A DNA stretch of 64,000 nucleotides, taken from Ensifer adhaerens (GTDB lineage Bacteria > Pseudomonadota > Alphaproteobacteria > Rhizobiales > Rhizobiaceae). This document shows, piece after piece, positions 51,913 through 60,928 of the stretch (the stretch's first letter is position 1; every line of letters begins with the position of its first letter). The stretch covers positions 248,001 through 312,000 of the forward strand of contig NZ_JABEKT010000002.1 of the NCBI RefSeq assembly GCF_013283195.1, read 5' to 3'. Position numbers and translations under genes: made by a program. The notes below the pieces were generated by a model that saw nothing but the letters and a program-made list of their open reading frames with translations, made no database searches and had not been told where the DNA came from.

Positions 51913-52845
51913 TCAGCCAAGCGTTCCGGCCTCGCGGGCCAGGCGCGCAAATTCCGCGCGCAGGGTCGGAGCGGCAAAATCGACGAAGGCGCGCACTTTC
52001 GGAACGGACATGCGGCCCGGTGGCGCCAGCAGATGGACGGGCAAGGGTGGGTGCTCGGCATCAGCCAGCACGATCTTCAGTCGGCCGTTCCGCATGTGCT
52101 CGGCGACATGGTAGGAATAGAGCCTTGTCAGCCCTTTGCCATCCGCGGCCGAATCGGCCGCGGCGCGCACGCTGTTGACGATGCAACGTGGTTGCAGGTG
52201 AACCGTTCGAGGGATGGTCGAGCCCTTCGCCGGCGTAAAGGTCCAGCTTTCAAGACCGAAGTTGCTGAAGGCGACGATGCGATGGTTGGCGAGATCCGCC
52301 GGCTCCTCGATCGGCGGGTGATTGGCGAGATAATCCGGTGATGCGACGACGACGCGCCTGACATCACCGCCGAGGCGGGTGGCGATATCGGATGAATCGG
52401 CCAGTCGGCCAATGCGCAGCGCGATATCGATGCCCTCGTCGACGAGGTTGACGAAGCGATCGAGCAAAAGGAGCCGGACCGAGACATCCGGGTAGAGATC
52501 GAGGAAACGATCGACGATCGGGCGCAACACCTCCTCGCTGACAATCGGTGGCGCCGAGATCGTCAGCGTGCCGCGCGGTGCCGAGCGTTCGCCGCCGGCA
52601 AGCAAGTCTGCTTCCTCGAGATCGGTGAGCACGCGCCGGCACGCAGCCGCATAGCGTTCGCCGGCTTCACTCAGCTTCAGGCTGCGCGTCGTGCGATGCA
52701 AGAGCTCGACGCCGACATGCGCCTCGAGGAATCCCAATGCCCGGCTGACCGCCGTCGGTGAGCGGTTCAGCCGCCTTGCGGCACCGGCGAGGCTGCCCTC
52801 GTCGATTGCGGTGACGAAGACCTTCATGGCGTCGATGCGGTCCAT
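51913..52845 (-). CDS. LysR-family regulator
   Basis: A 310-residue LysR protein of the AaeR/DsdC-like (CrgA) group: MDRIDAMKVFVTAIDEGSLA, then AARRLNRSPTAVSRALGFLE as HTH. The effector domain contains DEGIDIALRIG, the usual motif in this group. It lies upstream of the SDR and tautomerase genes on the same strand and may control them or an aldehyde/quinone response. Confidence 0.92.
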   Translation of the reverse strand: MDRIDAMKVFVTAIDEGSLAGAARRLNRSPTAVSRALGFLEAHVGVELLHRTTRSLKLSEAGERYAAACRRVLTDLEEADLLAGGERSAPRGTLTISAPPIVSEEVLRPIVDRFLDLYPDVSVRLLLLDRFVNLVDEGIDIALRIGRLADSSDIATRLGGDVRRVVVASPDYLANHPPIEEPADLANHRIVAFSNFGLESWTFTPAKGSTIPRTVHLQPRCIVNSVRAAADSAADGKGLTRLYSYHVAEHMRNGRLKIVLADAEHPPLPVHLLAPPGRMSVPKVRAFVDFAAPTLRAEFARLAREAGTLG

Positions 52846-52987
52846 TCTGCCGATCTCCGGAGTAATAGCTGCTATAGGGGAACTATTCTCCCGGCGAGCG
52901 GCCGGAGTAAAGGCCTGCGCAGCAACGGCGAGTGATCGTCGCTGCCGCTGAGGATGCGGGAGAAAGCTCTCTGAAGCCGCGAAGCCG

Positions 52988-54310
52988 TTAATTCTGGTCG
53001 AGCGCCTTCGTAAGGCTCAGTGCCACCAGCGTGCAGATCGCGCCGGAGATCAGATAACCGCCGATGAAGACGATGCCGAAGCTGGTTGCAAGCCCAAGCG
53101 CCACCAGCGGCGCGAACGCCGCACCGACGAGCCAGGCCAGATCCGAGGTGAGCGCTGCCCCCGTGTAACGGTAGTACTGGGTGAAGCGCGAGGACACGGC
53201 ACCGGAGGCCTGGCCGAAGGTCAGGCCGAGAACGGCAAAGCCGATCAGGATATAGGCATCCTGTCCAGCCCCACCGGCGTCAAGCAGGAAGGGGGCGGAG
53301 AAACTGAAGATCGCGATCAGCGTCGCGCCGAGCATCAGCTCGTTGCGGCGGCCGATCCGGTCGGCGATCAGACCCGACACCACGATGCCGACGACGCCGA
53401 CGGCGGCACCTGCCACCTGGACCATGAGAAACCGGGCCGCCGACTGTCCGCCATTGAGGATGACCCAGCTGAGCGGAAAGATCGTCACCAGATGGAACAT
53501 CGCAAAGCTGGCGAGCGGCACGAAAGCGCCGAGTACGACGTCGACCGCATGTTTGCTCAGCATTTCGAACACCGGGCGGGCCTGCAGCTCCTGCGCGTCC
53601 ATCGCCGCGCCGAACTCCTTGCTGCCGACGATACGCAGGCGCGCAAACAGCGCCACGACGTTGATCGCAAACGCCACGAAGAAGGGATAGCGCCAGCCCC
53701 AGGAAAGGAAATCCTCCTCGGAGAGATTGGCGACGAAATAGCAGAAGATGATGCTGGCGAGCGCAAAGCCGATGGGTGCGCCAAGCTGCGGGATCATTGC
53801 ATACCAGCCGCGGTGGTTCGGGGGCGCGTTGAGGTTGAGCAGCGACGCCAGCCCATCCCAGGCGCCGCCGAGCGCAAAACCCTGGCCCAATCTGAACAGC
53901 GCCAGCAGCGCCACCGCCCAGAAGCCTATGGTCTCAAAGCCCGGCAGGAAGGCGATCGATGCGGTCGAGCCGCCAAGGATCACCAGGGCGATCGTCAGCT
54001 TGGTGCCGCGGCCGTAGTTGCGGTCGATCCACATGAAAACCAGCGAGCCGACAGGGCGCGCGATGAAGGCCAGCGGAAAGATCGCGAACGACAACAATGT
54101 GGCCGCGACCGGATTGGGCGCAAACGGGAAGATGAGTTTCGGAAAAACCAGGATCGAGCCGAGGCCGTAGACGAAGAAGTCGAAGAACTCCGACATGCGG
54201 CCAATGACAACGCCGATGGCGATGCTGCCCGGTGACAAGGGCTTGTCGTCATGGATGCGACGGGCGTCCCGCTCAAGGCCTGAAGACGTAGGATTGACGA
54301 CCGAGCTCAT
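52988..54310 (-). CDS. MFS transporter, metabolite:H+ symporter (MHS) type
   Basis: A 440-residue major-facilitator protein. The N-terminal cytoplasmic segment, FFDFFVYGLGSILVFPKLIF, is typical of MHS (ShiA/KgtP/ProP) transporters, as is the loop ARPVGSLVFMWIDRNYGR. Twelve helices are visible. The substrate (an organic acid, shikimate-like or betaine-like compound) cannot be told. Confidence 0.9.
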   Translation of the reverse strand: MSSVVNPTSSGLERDARRIHDDKPLSPGSIAIGVVIGRMSEFFDFFVYGLGSILVFPKLIFPFAPNPVAATLLSFAIFPLAFIARPVGSLVFMWIDRNYGRGTKLTIALVILGGSTASIAFLPGFETIGFWAVALLALFRLGQGFALGGAWDGLASLLNLNAPPNHRGWYAMIPQLGAPIGFALASIIFCYFVANLSEEDFLSWGWRYPFFVAFAINVVALFARLRIVGSKEFGAAMDAQELQARPVFEMLSKHAVDVVLGAFVPLASFAMFHLVTIFPLSWVILNGGQSAARFLMVQVAGAAVGVVGIVVSGLIADRIGRRNELMLGATLIAIFSFSAPFLLDAGGAGQDAYILIGFAVLGLTFGQASGAVSSRFTQYYRYTGAALTSDLAWLVGAAFAPLVALGLATSFGIVFIGGYLISGAICTLVALSLTKALDQN

Positions 54311-54472
54311 GAATTCCTCCCGGCGATTTGTGCCGCCTCGTCGAAATGTTGATCAATCAACGCCCGAGATCAAGGAAGCGGCGAAAAAAAACGTGGACTC
54401 ACCGGCATCTTCCCAATGGTCAGCCGGCGAGGATGCACTAGATTGGGCATTTGCGGACGTCGCTGTCTATTC

Positions 54473-54507
54473 TGCTGCGATGCGACAGAATGCTGCAGTG
54501 CGACGAA
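54473..54507. repeat. degenerate 18-bp direct repeat upstream of cyoA
   Basis: TGCTGCGATGCGACAGAA (54473-54490) is followed by TGCTGCAGTGCGACGAA (54491-54507). Each holds a TGCGAC core. It lies 67-102 bp upstream of cyoA, and could bind a redox regulator such as ActR/RegA, whose sites contain GCGNC elements (inference). Confidence 0.5.
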
Positions 54508-54574
54508 CAACCTCATTCCGCCGAGCCCGATACGCGACTAGTGCCGAATAGACAAAACGCAAATGGAGCCCGAA

Positions 54575-55768
54575 ATGCCCACTCCATTGAAGCTCGCCGG
54601 ACGATCGGCCGTTCTTCTATCGACCCTGGTCCTTGCCGGGTGCGACATGGTCGTGATGTCGCCCTCCGGCGATATCGCGGCACAGCAGAGAGATCTGATC
54701 GTCGTTTCGACGATCCTCATGCTCATCATCATCGTGCCGGTGCTTTTCCTGACGCTGTTTTTCGCCTGGCGCTACCGCCAGTCCAACACGGCTGCAAAAT
54801 ACGATCCGGAATGGCATCACTCGACCGGGCTCGAAGTCGTCATCTGGTCCGCGCCGCTGGCAATCATCATCGCGCTCGGGGCCATCACCTGGATCAGCAC
54901 CCACAAGCTCGACCCCTACAGGCCGCTCGACCGGATCGACGCCGACAGGCCGGTGCCTGCCGACATCAAGCCTCTGACCGTCGAGGTGGTGGCGCTCGAC
55001 TGGAAATGGCTGTTCTTCTATCCAGACTACGGCATCGCCACCGTCAACGAGATGGCGGCACCTGTCGACGTGCCGATCAATTTCAAGCTCACCGCCTCCT
55101 CGGTGATGAACTCGTTCTACGTGCCGGCGCTCGCCGGCATGATCTACACGATGCCCGGCATGCAGACCCGGCTGCACGCCGTCATCAACAAGAAGGGCGA
55201 GTATGAAGGGCTGTCGTCGAACTACAGCGGCGACGGTTTTTCGCACATGCGTTTCAAGTTCCATGGGCTCGACCAGGCCGGCTTCGATCGGTGGATCGCA
55301 AGGGTCAAGAGCAACGGCACGATGCTCAACCGCGACGCCTACCTGAAGCTTGAGAAGCCGAGCACCAAGGAACCGGTCCGCTACTTTTCCAGCGTCGAGG
55401 ATGGGCTTTTTGAAGCTGTGCTGAACATGTGCGTGCGCCCCGGCCAGATGTGCATGAGGGACATGATGCACATCGACATGATGGGCGGCGGCGGCGTCGA
55501 AAGTCACGAGAACCGCGCCAAGCTCGAGCACGACAACCGCCATGCGGGTGAGACGGGCCATGCCGGCGAAGCGGCACCCGGCGCGACTTTCCCGGCAACG
55601 GGCAATCCGTCGAAGAGCGAAGAGCCGGCCGAAGGCATCGACAAGGAACCGCAGTCGATGAACCACGATATGCACAACATGCACGGCGATCAGAAGCCGC
55701 CCGCCGAGAGCCAGGACGGTCCGGCGCCGGCGCAGTTGAACAATTCCGGCACTACCACTCAGCCCTGA
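54575..55768 (+). CDS. cyoA: cytochrome bo3 ubiquinol oxidase subunit II with His/Met-rich tail
   Basis: A 397-residue lipoprotein; the ATG at 54575 has GGAG 6 bases upstream. The lipobox is VLAGC (Cys23), followed by two helices and the cupredoxin domain ([33 protein letters not shown]). It lacks the CuA ligands, as in quinol oxidases. It is about 80 residues longer than typical CyoA: the C-terminal 90 residues carry [24 protein letters not shown] and [12 protein letters not shown]. Confidence 0.93.
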   Translation: MPTPLKLAGRSAVLLSTLVLAGCDMVVMSPSGDIAAQQRDLIVVSTILMLIIIVPVLFLTLFFAWRYRQSNTAAKYDPEWHHSTGLEVVIWSAPLAIIIALGAITWISTHKLDPYRPLDRIDADRPVPADIKPLTVEVVALDWKWLFFYPDYGIATVNEMAAPVDVPINFKLTASSVMNSFYVPALAGMIYTMPGMQTRLHAVINKKGEYEGLSSNYSGDGFSHMRFKFHGLDQAGFDRWIARVKSNGTMLNRDAYLKLEKPSTKEPVRYFSSVEDGLFEAVLNMCVRPGQMCMRDMMHIDMMGGGGVESHENRAKLEHDNRHAGETGHAGEAAPGATFPATGNPSKSEEPAEGIDKEPQSMNHDMHNMHGDQKPPAESQDGPAPAQLNNSGTTTQP

Positions 55769-55799
55769 AGCCGCATTTCAAGAGAATTTGGATAGCCCT

Positions 55800-57803
55800 A
55801 TGTTCGGTAGCACCAACCTCACACAATTCATCTTCGGGCGGCTCACCTGGGAGGCGATCCCCTATCACGAGCCGATCCTGGTCGCGACCTTCATCGCCGT
55901 TGCGATCGGCGGCATCGCCGTCCTGGCGCTGATCACCAAATACAAGCTCTGGGGCTATCTCTGGCACGAATGGTTCACCTCGGTCGATCACAAGAAGATC
56001 GGCATCATGTACGTGATCCTGGCGCTGGTCATGCTGATGCGCGGCTTTGCCGATGCGATCATGATGCGCCTGCAGCAGGCGATCGCCTTCAACGGCAACG
56101 AGGGCTATCTCAATCCGCATCACTACGATCAGATCTTCACCGCCCACGGCGTGATCATGATCTTCTTCATGGCCATGCCTTTCGTCACCGGCCTGATGAA
56201 CTACGTGGTTCCGCTGCAGATCGGCGCGCGCGACGTTTCCTTCCCGTTCCTCAACAATTTCTCGTTCTGGATGACCACGGCCGGGGCGGTGATCATCATG
56301 ATGTCGCTGTTTGTCGGCGAGTTCGCGCGCACCGGATGGCTCGCCTATCCGCCGCTGTCGGGCGCCGATTACAGTCCGGGCGTCGGGGTCGACTATTATA
56401 TCTGGGGCCTGCAGGTGGCGGGGGTCGGAACGACGCTGTCGGGCATCAACCTGATCGCGACCATCGTCAAGCTGCGCGCGCCCGGCATGACGCTGATGAA
56501 GATGCCGGTCTTCACCTGGACGTCGCTCTGCACCAACATCCTGATCGTCGCCACCTTCCCGATCCTGACGGCGACGCTGGCGCTCTTGTCGCTCGACCGC
56601 TACGCCGGCACGAACTTCTTCACCAATGACCTTGGTGGCAACCCGATGATGTATGTGAACCTCATCTGGATCTGGGGCCATCCGGAAGTCTACATCCTCA
56701 TCCTGCCGGCCTTCGGCATCTTCTCCGAAGTCGTCGCCACATTCTGTGGCAAGCGCCTCTTCGGCTACGCCTCGATGGTCTACGCCACCTGCGTGATCAT
56801 GATCCTGTCCTATCTCGTCTGGTTGCACCACTTCTTCACCATGGGGTCGGGTGCGTCGGTCAACGCCTTCTTCGGCATCACCACGATGATCATCTCGATC
56901 CCGACGGGCGCGAAGATGTTCAACTGGCTCTTCACCATGTATCGCGGCCGCATCCGCTACGAAGTGCCGATGCTGTGGACCGTCGGCTTCATGGTCACCT
57001 TCGTCATCGGCGGCATGACGGGGGTGATGCTGGCAATCCCGCCGGCCGATTTCGTGCTGCACAACTCGCTGTTCCTGATTGCCCACTTCCACAACGTCAT
57101 CATCGGCGGCGTCGTGTTCGGCCTGATGGCGGGCCTCGTCTACTGGTGGCCGAAGGCGTTCGGCTACAAGCTCGATCCGTTCTGGGGCAAGATGAGCTTC
57201 TGGTTCTGGCAGATCGGCTTCTTCTTCGCCTTCATGCCGCTCTACGTGCTCGGCCTGATGGGCGTCACCCGCCGCGTCAGCCAGTTCGAGGATCCCTCGC
57301 TGCAGATCTGGTTCGTCATCGCCGCCTTCGGCGCGGTGCTGATCGCGCTCGGCATCGCCTCCTTCGTCGTCCAGCTCGTCGTCAGCTATCTGAGGCGCGA
57401 CCAGCTGCGCGACACCACGGGCGATCCTTGGAATGCCCGCACGCTGGAATGGTCGACCTCGTCGCCGCCGCCGGACTACAACTTCGCTTTCACCCCGGTC
57501 GTGCACGACCATGACAGCTGGTACGACATGAAGAACCGCGGCTACGAGCGCCCGCTCGGCGGCTTCAAGCCGATCCATATGCCGAAGAACACCGGCACGG
57601 GCGTCATCCTCGCCGGTATCAGCGTCGTGCTCGCCTTCGCGCTGATCTGGTACATGTGGTGGCTGGTGGTCGTGTCGTTCGTTGCCATCCTGGTCGTGGC
57701 GATCGGCCATACGTTCAACTACAACCGGGATTTCTACATCCCAGCCGAGACCGTGACGGCAACCGAGGACGCCCGGTCCGAACTTCTGGCGGAGCGCAGC
57801 TGA
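55800..57803 (+). CDS. cyoB: cytochrome bo3 ubiquinol oxidase subunit I
   Basis: A 667-residue haem-copper oxidase core. The ATG at 55800 is chosen over an upstream TTG at 55788. Haem and CuB ligands are present: His in [15 protein letters not shown], the His-Tyr pair of [12 protein letters not shown], the His-His of WLHHFFTMG, and the two His of [10 protein letters not shown]. About fifteen helices are visible. It oxidises ubiquinol and reduces oxygen to water while pumping protons. Confidence 0.96.
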   Translation: MFGSTNLTQFIFGRLTWEAIPYHEPILVATFIAVAIGGIAVLALITKYKLWGYLWHEWFTSVDHKKIGIMYVILALVMLMRGFADAIMMRLQQAIAFNGNEGYLNPHHYDQIFTAHGVIMIFFMAMPFVTGLMNYVVPLQIGARDVSFPFLNNFSFWMTTAGAVIIMMSLFVGEFARTGWLAYPPLSGADYSPGVGVDYYIWGLQVAGVGTTLSGINLIATIVKLRAPGMTLMKMPVFTWTSLCTNILIVATFPILTATLALLSLDRYAGTNFFTNDLGGNPMMYVNLIWIWGHPEVYILILPAFGIFSEVVATFCGKRLFGYASMVYATCVIMILSYLVWLHHFFTMGSGASVNAFFGITTMIISIPTGAKMFNWLFTMYRGRIRYEVPMLWTVGFMVTFVIGGMTGVMLAIPPADFVLHNSLFLIAHFHNVIIGGVVFGLMAGLVYWWPKAFGYKLDPFWGKMSFWFWQIGFFFAFMPLYVLGLMGVTRRVSQFEDPSLQIWFVIAAFGAVLIALGIASFVVQLVVSYLRRDQLRDTTGDPWNARTLEWSTSSPPPDYNFAFTPVVHDHDSWYDMKNRGYERPLGGFKPIHMPKNTGTGVILAGISVVLAFALIWYMWWLVVVSFVAILVVAIGHTFNYNRDFYIPAETVTATEDARSELLAERS

Positions 57804-57804
57804 G

Positions 57805-58419
57805 ATGACGAACGCCACCCAAACCGAAGCGCCGCAGTTCTACCTTGAGGAAGAGCACCATCCCGAAGGCAGCACCATGCTGGGCTTCTGGATCTACCTG
57901 ATGAGCGACTGCCTCATCTTCGCTGTGCTGTTTGCCACCCATGGCGTGCTTGGGCGAAACTATGCGGCCGGCCCGTCACCTGCCGATTTGTTCGACCTGT
58001 CGCTCGTCGCCATCAACACGGCGATGCTGTTGCTCTCGTCGATCACCTACGGTTTTGCCATGCTCCAGATGGAGCGCAACGCCAAGATGGAGACGATCTT
58101 CTGGCTCGGCGTCACTGCCGTGTTCGGCCTCGCCTTCCTTAGCCTCGAACTCTATGAATTCTACCATCTGATCCAGGAGGGCGCCGGCCCGACGCGCAGC
58201 GCCTTCCTGTCGTCGTTCTTCACGCTCGTCGGCACCCACGGCCTGCACGTCACCTTCGGCATTATCTGGATCGTGACGATGATGGTGCAGGTCAGGATGC
58301 ACGGACTGATACCGGAGAACCGCCGCCGGCTGATGTGTCTGTCGATGTTCTGGCACTTCCTCGACGTCATCTGGATCGGCGTCTTCTCCTTCGTCTATCT
58401 GATCGGAGTCATCGGATGA
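57805..58419 (+). CDS. cyoC: cytochrome bo3 ubiquinol oxidase subunit III
   Basis: A 204-residue membrane subunit with five helices, starting one base after the cyoB stop. Typical features are STMLGFWIYLMSDCLIFAVL, FYHLIQEGAGPTRSAFLSSF, the Glu in LELYEFYHL, and WHFLDVIWIGVFSFVYL. Its last bases overlap cyoD (ATGA). Confidence 0.95.
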   Translation: MTNATQTEAPQFYLEEEHHPEGSTMLGFWIYLMSDCLIFAVLFATHGVLGRNYAAGPSPADLFDLSLVAINTAMLLLSSITYGFAMLQMERNAKMETIFWLGVTAVFGLAFLSLELYEFYHLIQEGAGPTRSAFLSSFFTLVGTHGLHVTFGIIWIVTMMVQVRMHGLIPENRRRLMCLSMFWHFLDVIWIGVFSFVYLIGVIG

Positions 58420-58823
58420 GCTCACAGCCCCACAGCCTTGCGCACGAAGATGCTCATGAGGCCCATCACGGCCACAGCCACGGCCATGAAGCGGGCCATG
58501 GGTCGCTGCGAAGCTACATGGTCGGCTTTGCGCTGTCCGTCGTCCTGACGGCCATTCCCTTCGCGCTGGTCATGAGCGGTGCGCTCGACAGCAAGATGGC
58601 GACGGCCGTCGTCGTGATGGGTCTCGGCGCCATCCAGATCGTCGTGCACATGATCTTCTTCCTGCACATGAACCAGCGCTCGGAAGGCGGCTGGACGATG
58701 ATGGCGCTGATCTTCACCCTCATCATCGTCGGTATCGCGCTCGCCGGTTCGCTCTGGGTCATGCATCACCTCAACGTCAACATGATGCCGATGACCCACG
58801 AGATGATGAAGAACATGCCGTGA
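58416..58823 (+). CDS. cyoD: cytochrome bo3 ubiquinol oxidase subunit IV with His-rich N-terminus
   Basis: A 135-residue subunit with three helices. The ATG overlaps the cyoC stop. Helix regions are YMVGFALSVVLTAIPFALVM, VVVMGLGAIQIVVHMIFFLH and MMALIFTLIIVGIALAGSLW. Residues 6-28 contain nine His (AHEDAHEAHHGHSHGHEAGH), longer and richer than usual for CyoD. Confidence 0.93.
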   Translation: MSSQPHSLAHEDAHEAHHGHSHGHEAGHGSLRSYMVGFALSVVLTAIPFALVMSGALDSKMATAVVVMGLGAIQIVVHMIFFLHMNQRSEGGWTMMALIFTLIIVGIALAGSLWVMHHLNVNMMPMTHEMMKNMP

Positions 58824-58845
58824 CGGCCCGTTGACGGGTACGGCG

Positions 58846-59586
58846 ATGGACGACCGTTCGGCAGAGACAAGGCGGGGGGCAGAGCCCTCCCGCTCCCGTC
58901 TCGTTCTGACTGTCGCCTTGTCGGTGCTGATGGCGGCTTTCGTCACTCTCGGCACCTGGCAGGTGAAGCGGCTTTTCTGGAAGCTCGACCTGATCGCGCG
59001 CGTAGACGCCCGGGTGCATGCCGAACCGGTGCCGGCTCCACCCCAATCGGAATGGCCCGGCATCAGCGCGGACAAGGACGAATATCGTCGCGTCACTGCG
59101 ACGGGCCTTTTTGCGCATGACAAGGAAGTCCTGGTCCAGGCTGTCACGGAACGGGGCGCCGGTTTCTGGGTCATCACGCCCATGGTCGTTGACGACCGCA
59201 CGACCATCCTGATCAACCGTGGTTTTGTGCCAGCGGATCGACGCGATGCTGCCGCACGTCCGGAAAGCGAATTGCCTGGGGCTGGCCGGGTCACCGGCCT
59301 TCTTCGCATGACTGAGCCGGACGGCGGTTTCCTGCGCGCCAACGACCCGGCCGCCAGCCGATGGTATTCGCGCGATGTCGATGCGATTGCCAGAGCGCAG
59401 GACCTGGTGGATGTCGCGCCCTATTTTATCGATGCAGACGCCACGCCCAATCCCGGCGGCCTGCCGGTCGGCGGCTTGACCGTGATCAGCTTTCGCAACA
59501 GCCACCTCGTCTACGCGGCGACCTGGTTCGTGCTGGCCGTGATGAGCGCCGCGGGCATCGTGGTCGTCCATCGCGTGCGCAGGTGA
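58846..59586 (+). CDS. SURF1-family oxidase assembly protein
   Basis: A 246-residue protein with one helix near each end (VLTVALSVLMAAFVTLGTWQ and HLVYAATWFVLAVMSAAGIV). SURF1 motifs are LGTWQVKRLFWKLDLI, WPGISADKDEYRRV and ILINRGFVPADRRD. It follows cyoD and substitutes in position for the cyoE often found there; no cyoE is present in the window. SURF1 helps insert haem into haem-copper oxidases. The ATG at 58846 is preferred to a TTG at 58831. Confidence 0.9.
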   Translation: MDDRSAETRRGAEPSRSRLVLTVALSVLMAAFVTLGTWQVKRLFWKLDLIARVDARVHAEPVPAPPQSEWPGISADKDEYRRVTATGLFAHDKEVLVQAVTERGAGFWVITPMVVDDRTTILINRGFVPADRRDAAARPESELPGAGRVTGLLRMTEPDGGFLRANDPAASRWYSRDVDAIARAQDLVDVAPYFIDADATPNPGGLPVGGLTVISFRNSHLVYAATWFVLAVMSAAGIVVVHRVRR

Positions 59587-59623
59587 GCTGCGAACAGCCT
59601 CGAGCGCTGGTCTGATCGCCCCG

Positions 59624-60193
59624 TCATGCTCGACGGCGCGACAGCCGGTAGACGCTCGCCGGCGGGAGATTGAGCGGTACCCAGCGCAGGAACGATGCCT
59701 CGAGGCGAAGTATTTCGAGCAGCGCTGCCGGCACAGGGCAACGCGGTCCGTAAGTGAACTGGAAGAGGCAACCGTCATCGGCAAGGTGCAGAAAGACTGC
59801 CTCAAGGATATCGCGAACCGCTTGTCTCGGCATGGAGAGCAGCGGCAGGCCGCTGATGGCGGCGCCGATCTTGCGTGTTTTCGGCAACCGCAAGTGCTGC
59901 GCATCACCCTCGATCAGCGTTGCCTCTGGAAAACGGCCCCGCAGCAACGCGGCAAAGGCCGGATTTCGTTCCACCAGAACCAGTTGGTCCTGTCGGACAC
60001 CATTTTGCAGAAGTGCGCGCGTGAAAATGCCGGTGCCTGGGCCAAGCTCCAGGACATCACCGGTGTACCGGCCGATTTCGGTGGTCATGGCTGCGGCCAA
60101 TCGCGTGCTCGAAGGTGCGATAGCGGCGACTTCCAATGGCTTTGTCAGCCATGAGCGCAGGAAGAGCAGGGTGTCCGATGCGGTATTGGTCAA
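59624..60193 (-). CDS. PmtA-like SAM-dependent methyltransferase
   Basis: A 189-residue methyltransferase. The TTG at 60193 (GGGAG 7 bases upstream) is preferred because it begins at the conserved helix LLFLRSWLTKPLEVAAIAPS and lies 57 nt from a palindrome. SAM motif I is VLELGPGTGIFTRALL. FQFTYGPRCPVPAALLE and the C-terminal LNLPPASVYRLSRR match rhizobial phospholipid N-methyltransferase-like proteins. It may methylate phosphatidylethanolamine-type lipids (inference). Confidence 0.8.
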   Translation of the reverse strand: MTNTASDTLLFLRSWLTKPLEVAAIAPSSTRLAAAMTTEIGRYTGDVLELGPGTGIFTRALLQNGVRQDQLVLVERNPAFAALLRGRFPEATLIEGDAQHLRLPKTRKIGAAISGLPLLSMPRQAVRDILEAVFLHLADDGCLFQFTYGPRCPVPAALLEILRLEASFLRWVPLNLPPASVYRLSRRRA

Positions 60194-60200
60194 GGTGTGG

Positions 60201-60220
60201 CTCCCGTTGGTGAACGGGAG
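60201..60220 (-). promoter_or_regulatory. hairpin covering the ribosome site of the methyltransferase gene
   Basis: On the minus strand CTCCCGTT pairs perfectly with AACGGGAG around loop CACC. The GGGAG used as ribosome site for the TTG at 60193 is in the second arm, so it would be masked when the hairpin forms. Confidence 0.5.
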
Positions 60221-60250
60221 CAGGTATTGCGCCTTGCAGCGCCGCAAGCA

Positions 60251-60264
60251 TTAACCCGGGTTAA
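60251..60264. promoter_or_regulatory. 14-bp palindrome TTAACC-CG-GGTTAA, candidate Crp/Fnr-like site
   Basis: A perfect palindrome with 57 nt between it and the TTG start of the methyltransferase gene, and 1 nt beyond the Crp/Fnr stop. It has the same outer 12 bases as the site at 60858-60871. Confidence 0.65.
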
Positions 60265-60265
60265 G

Positions 60266-60877
60266 TCAGGTATCCGCTTCCTCGCGAACGCGCTTGGCGA
60301 TGCGGCTGAGGCCGACCGGCGTGATGCCGAGATAGCCTGCAAGGTCCTTCTGGGGTGCGCGCAAGACCAGATCCGGTTCCTCGGCGATCAGCGACCGGTA
60401 GCGTTCCTCCGGATCGAGCGTCAGGAACTGGCGCTCGCGACGCTCCTTGCGTTCGGCAAGGATCATCAGGGCGTTGCGTAGCATCCGCGACCAGCCGAGA
60501 TCGGTGTCGACCAGCGCTTGCAGCGTCGCGAACGGAATTCTCTCCAGACGACAGGTTTCGATGGCGACCGCGGAAAAGGTGGCGCGTCCCATTGGCAGCA
60601 AGGCCGAAAGACTTGCGAAAAACCGCCCTTCGGTAGCGAAGGATTTGATCCATTCCTCGCCGTCGGCGCGAAGGTAGGTGAGCTTAACCAGGCCGGTCTC
60701 GATTATATAAATGTAGGGATGCGGCTCGTCCTGGCCGAAAATCGTCTCTCCGGGCTTCACCGGGCGAACATGAATTGCCTCGGCCAGGCGGTCCGTATTC
60801 GCAAGCGATTGCCCCGCAATACGCTCGAACAGTGAAATCGCCGCCCCGTTCGCGTGCTTAACCTCGGTTAATGCCAT
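60266..60877 (-). CDS. Crp/Fnr-family regulator
   Basis: A 203-residue regulator; the ATG at 60877 begins MALTEVKHANG, an earlier in-frame ATG at 60910 is possible. A cNMP-binding-type barrel (VKPGETIFGQDEPHPYIYII, ETCRLERIPFATLQALVD) precedes the HTH (APQKDLAGYLGITPVGLSRI). No N-terminal Cys cluster for an iron-sulfur centre is visible, so oxygen sensing as in Fnr is unlikely. It lies between a methyltransferase gene and a divergent SDR gene, both with matching palindromes. Confidence 0.92.
   Translation of the reverse strand: MALTEVKHANGAAISLFERIAGQSLANTDRLAEAIHVRPVKPGETIFGQDEPHPYIYIIETGLVKLTYLRADGEEWIKSFATEGRFFASLSALLPMGRATFSAVAIETCRLERIPFATLQALVDTDLGWSRMLRNALMILAERKERRERQFLTLDPEERYRSLIAEEPDLVLRAPQKDLAGYLGITPVGLSRIAKRVREEADT
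60858..60871. promoter_or_regulatory. 14-bp palindrome TTAACC-TC-GGTTAA, candidate Crp/Fnr-like site
   Basis: Outer arms identical to the site at 60251-60264. It lies 57 nt upstream of the SDR start codon (60929) and covers the first codons of the Crp/Fnr gene, so it may activate the SDR gene and limit the regulator's own expression. Confidence 0.65.
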
Positions 60878-60928
60878 CCGCTTCCTCTTGCTCCAGGCTC
60901 GATTGTTCAATCAACAGGAATAGATAAC

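Noticed and set aside
54349-54360. TTGATCAATCAA as an FNR/Anr box upstream of the MHS transporter
   Set aside because: The half-sites are 2 bases apart, not 4 as needed for TTGAT-N4-ATCAA.
55752-57818. 688-codon frame on the minus strand over cyoB
   Set aside because: It mirrors cyoB; its product is a His/Asp/Arg-rich string without hydrophobic core or motifs, as expected for the antisense of a GC-rich gene.
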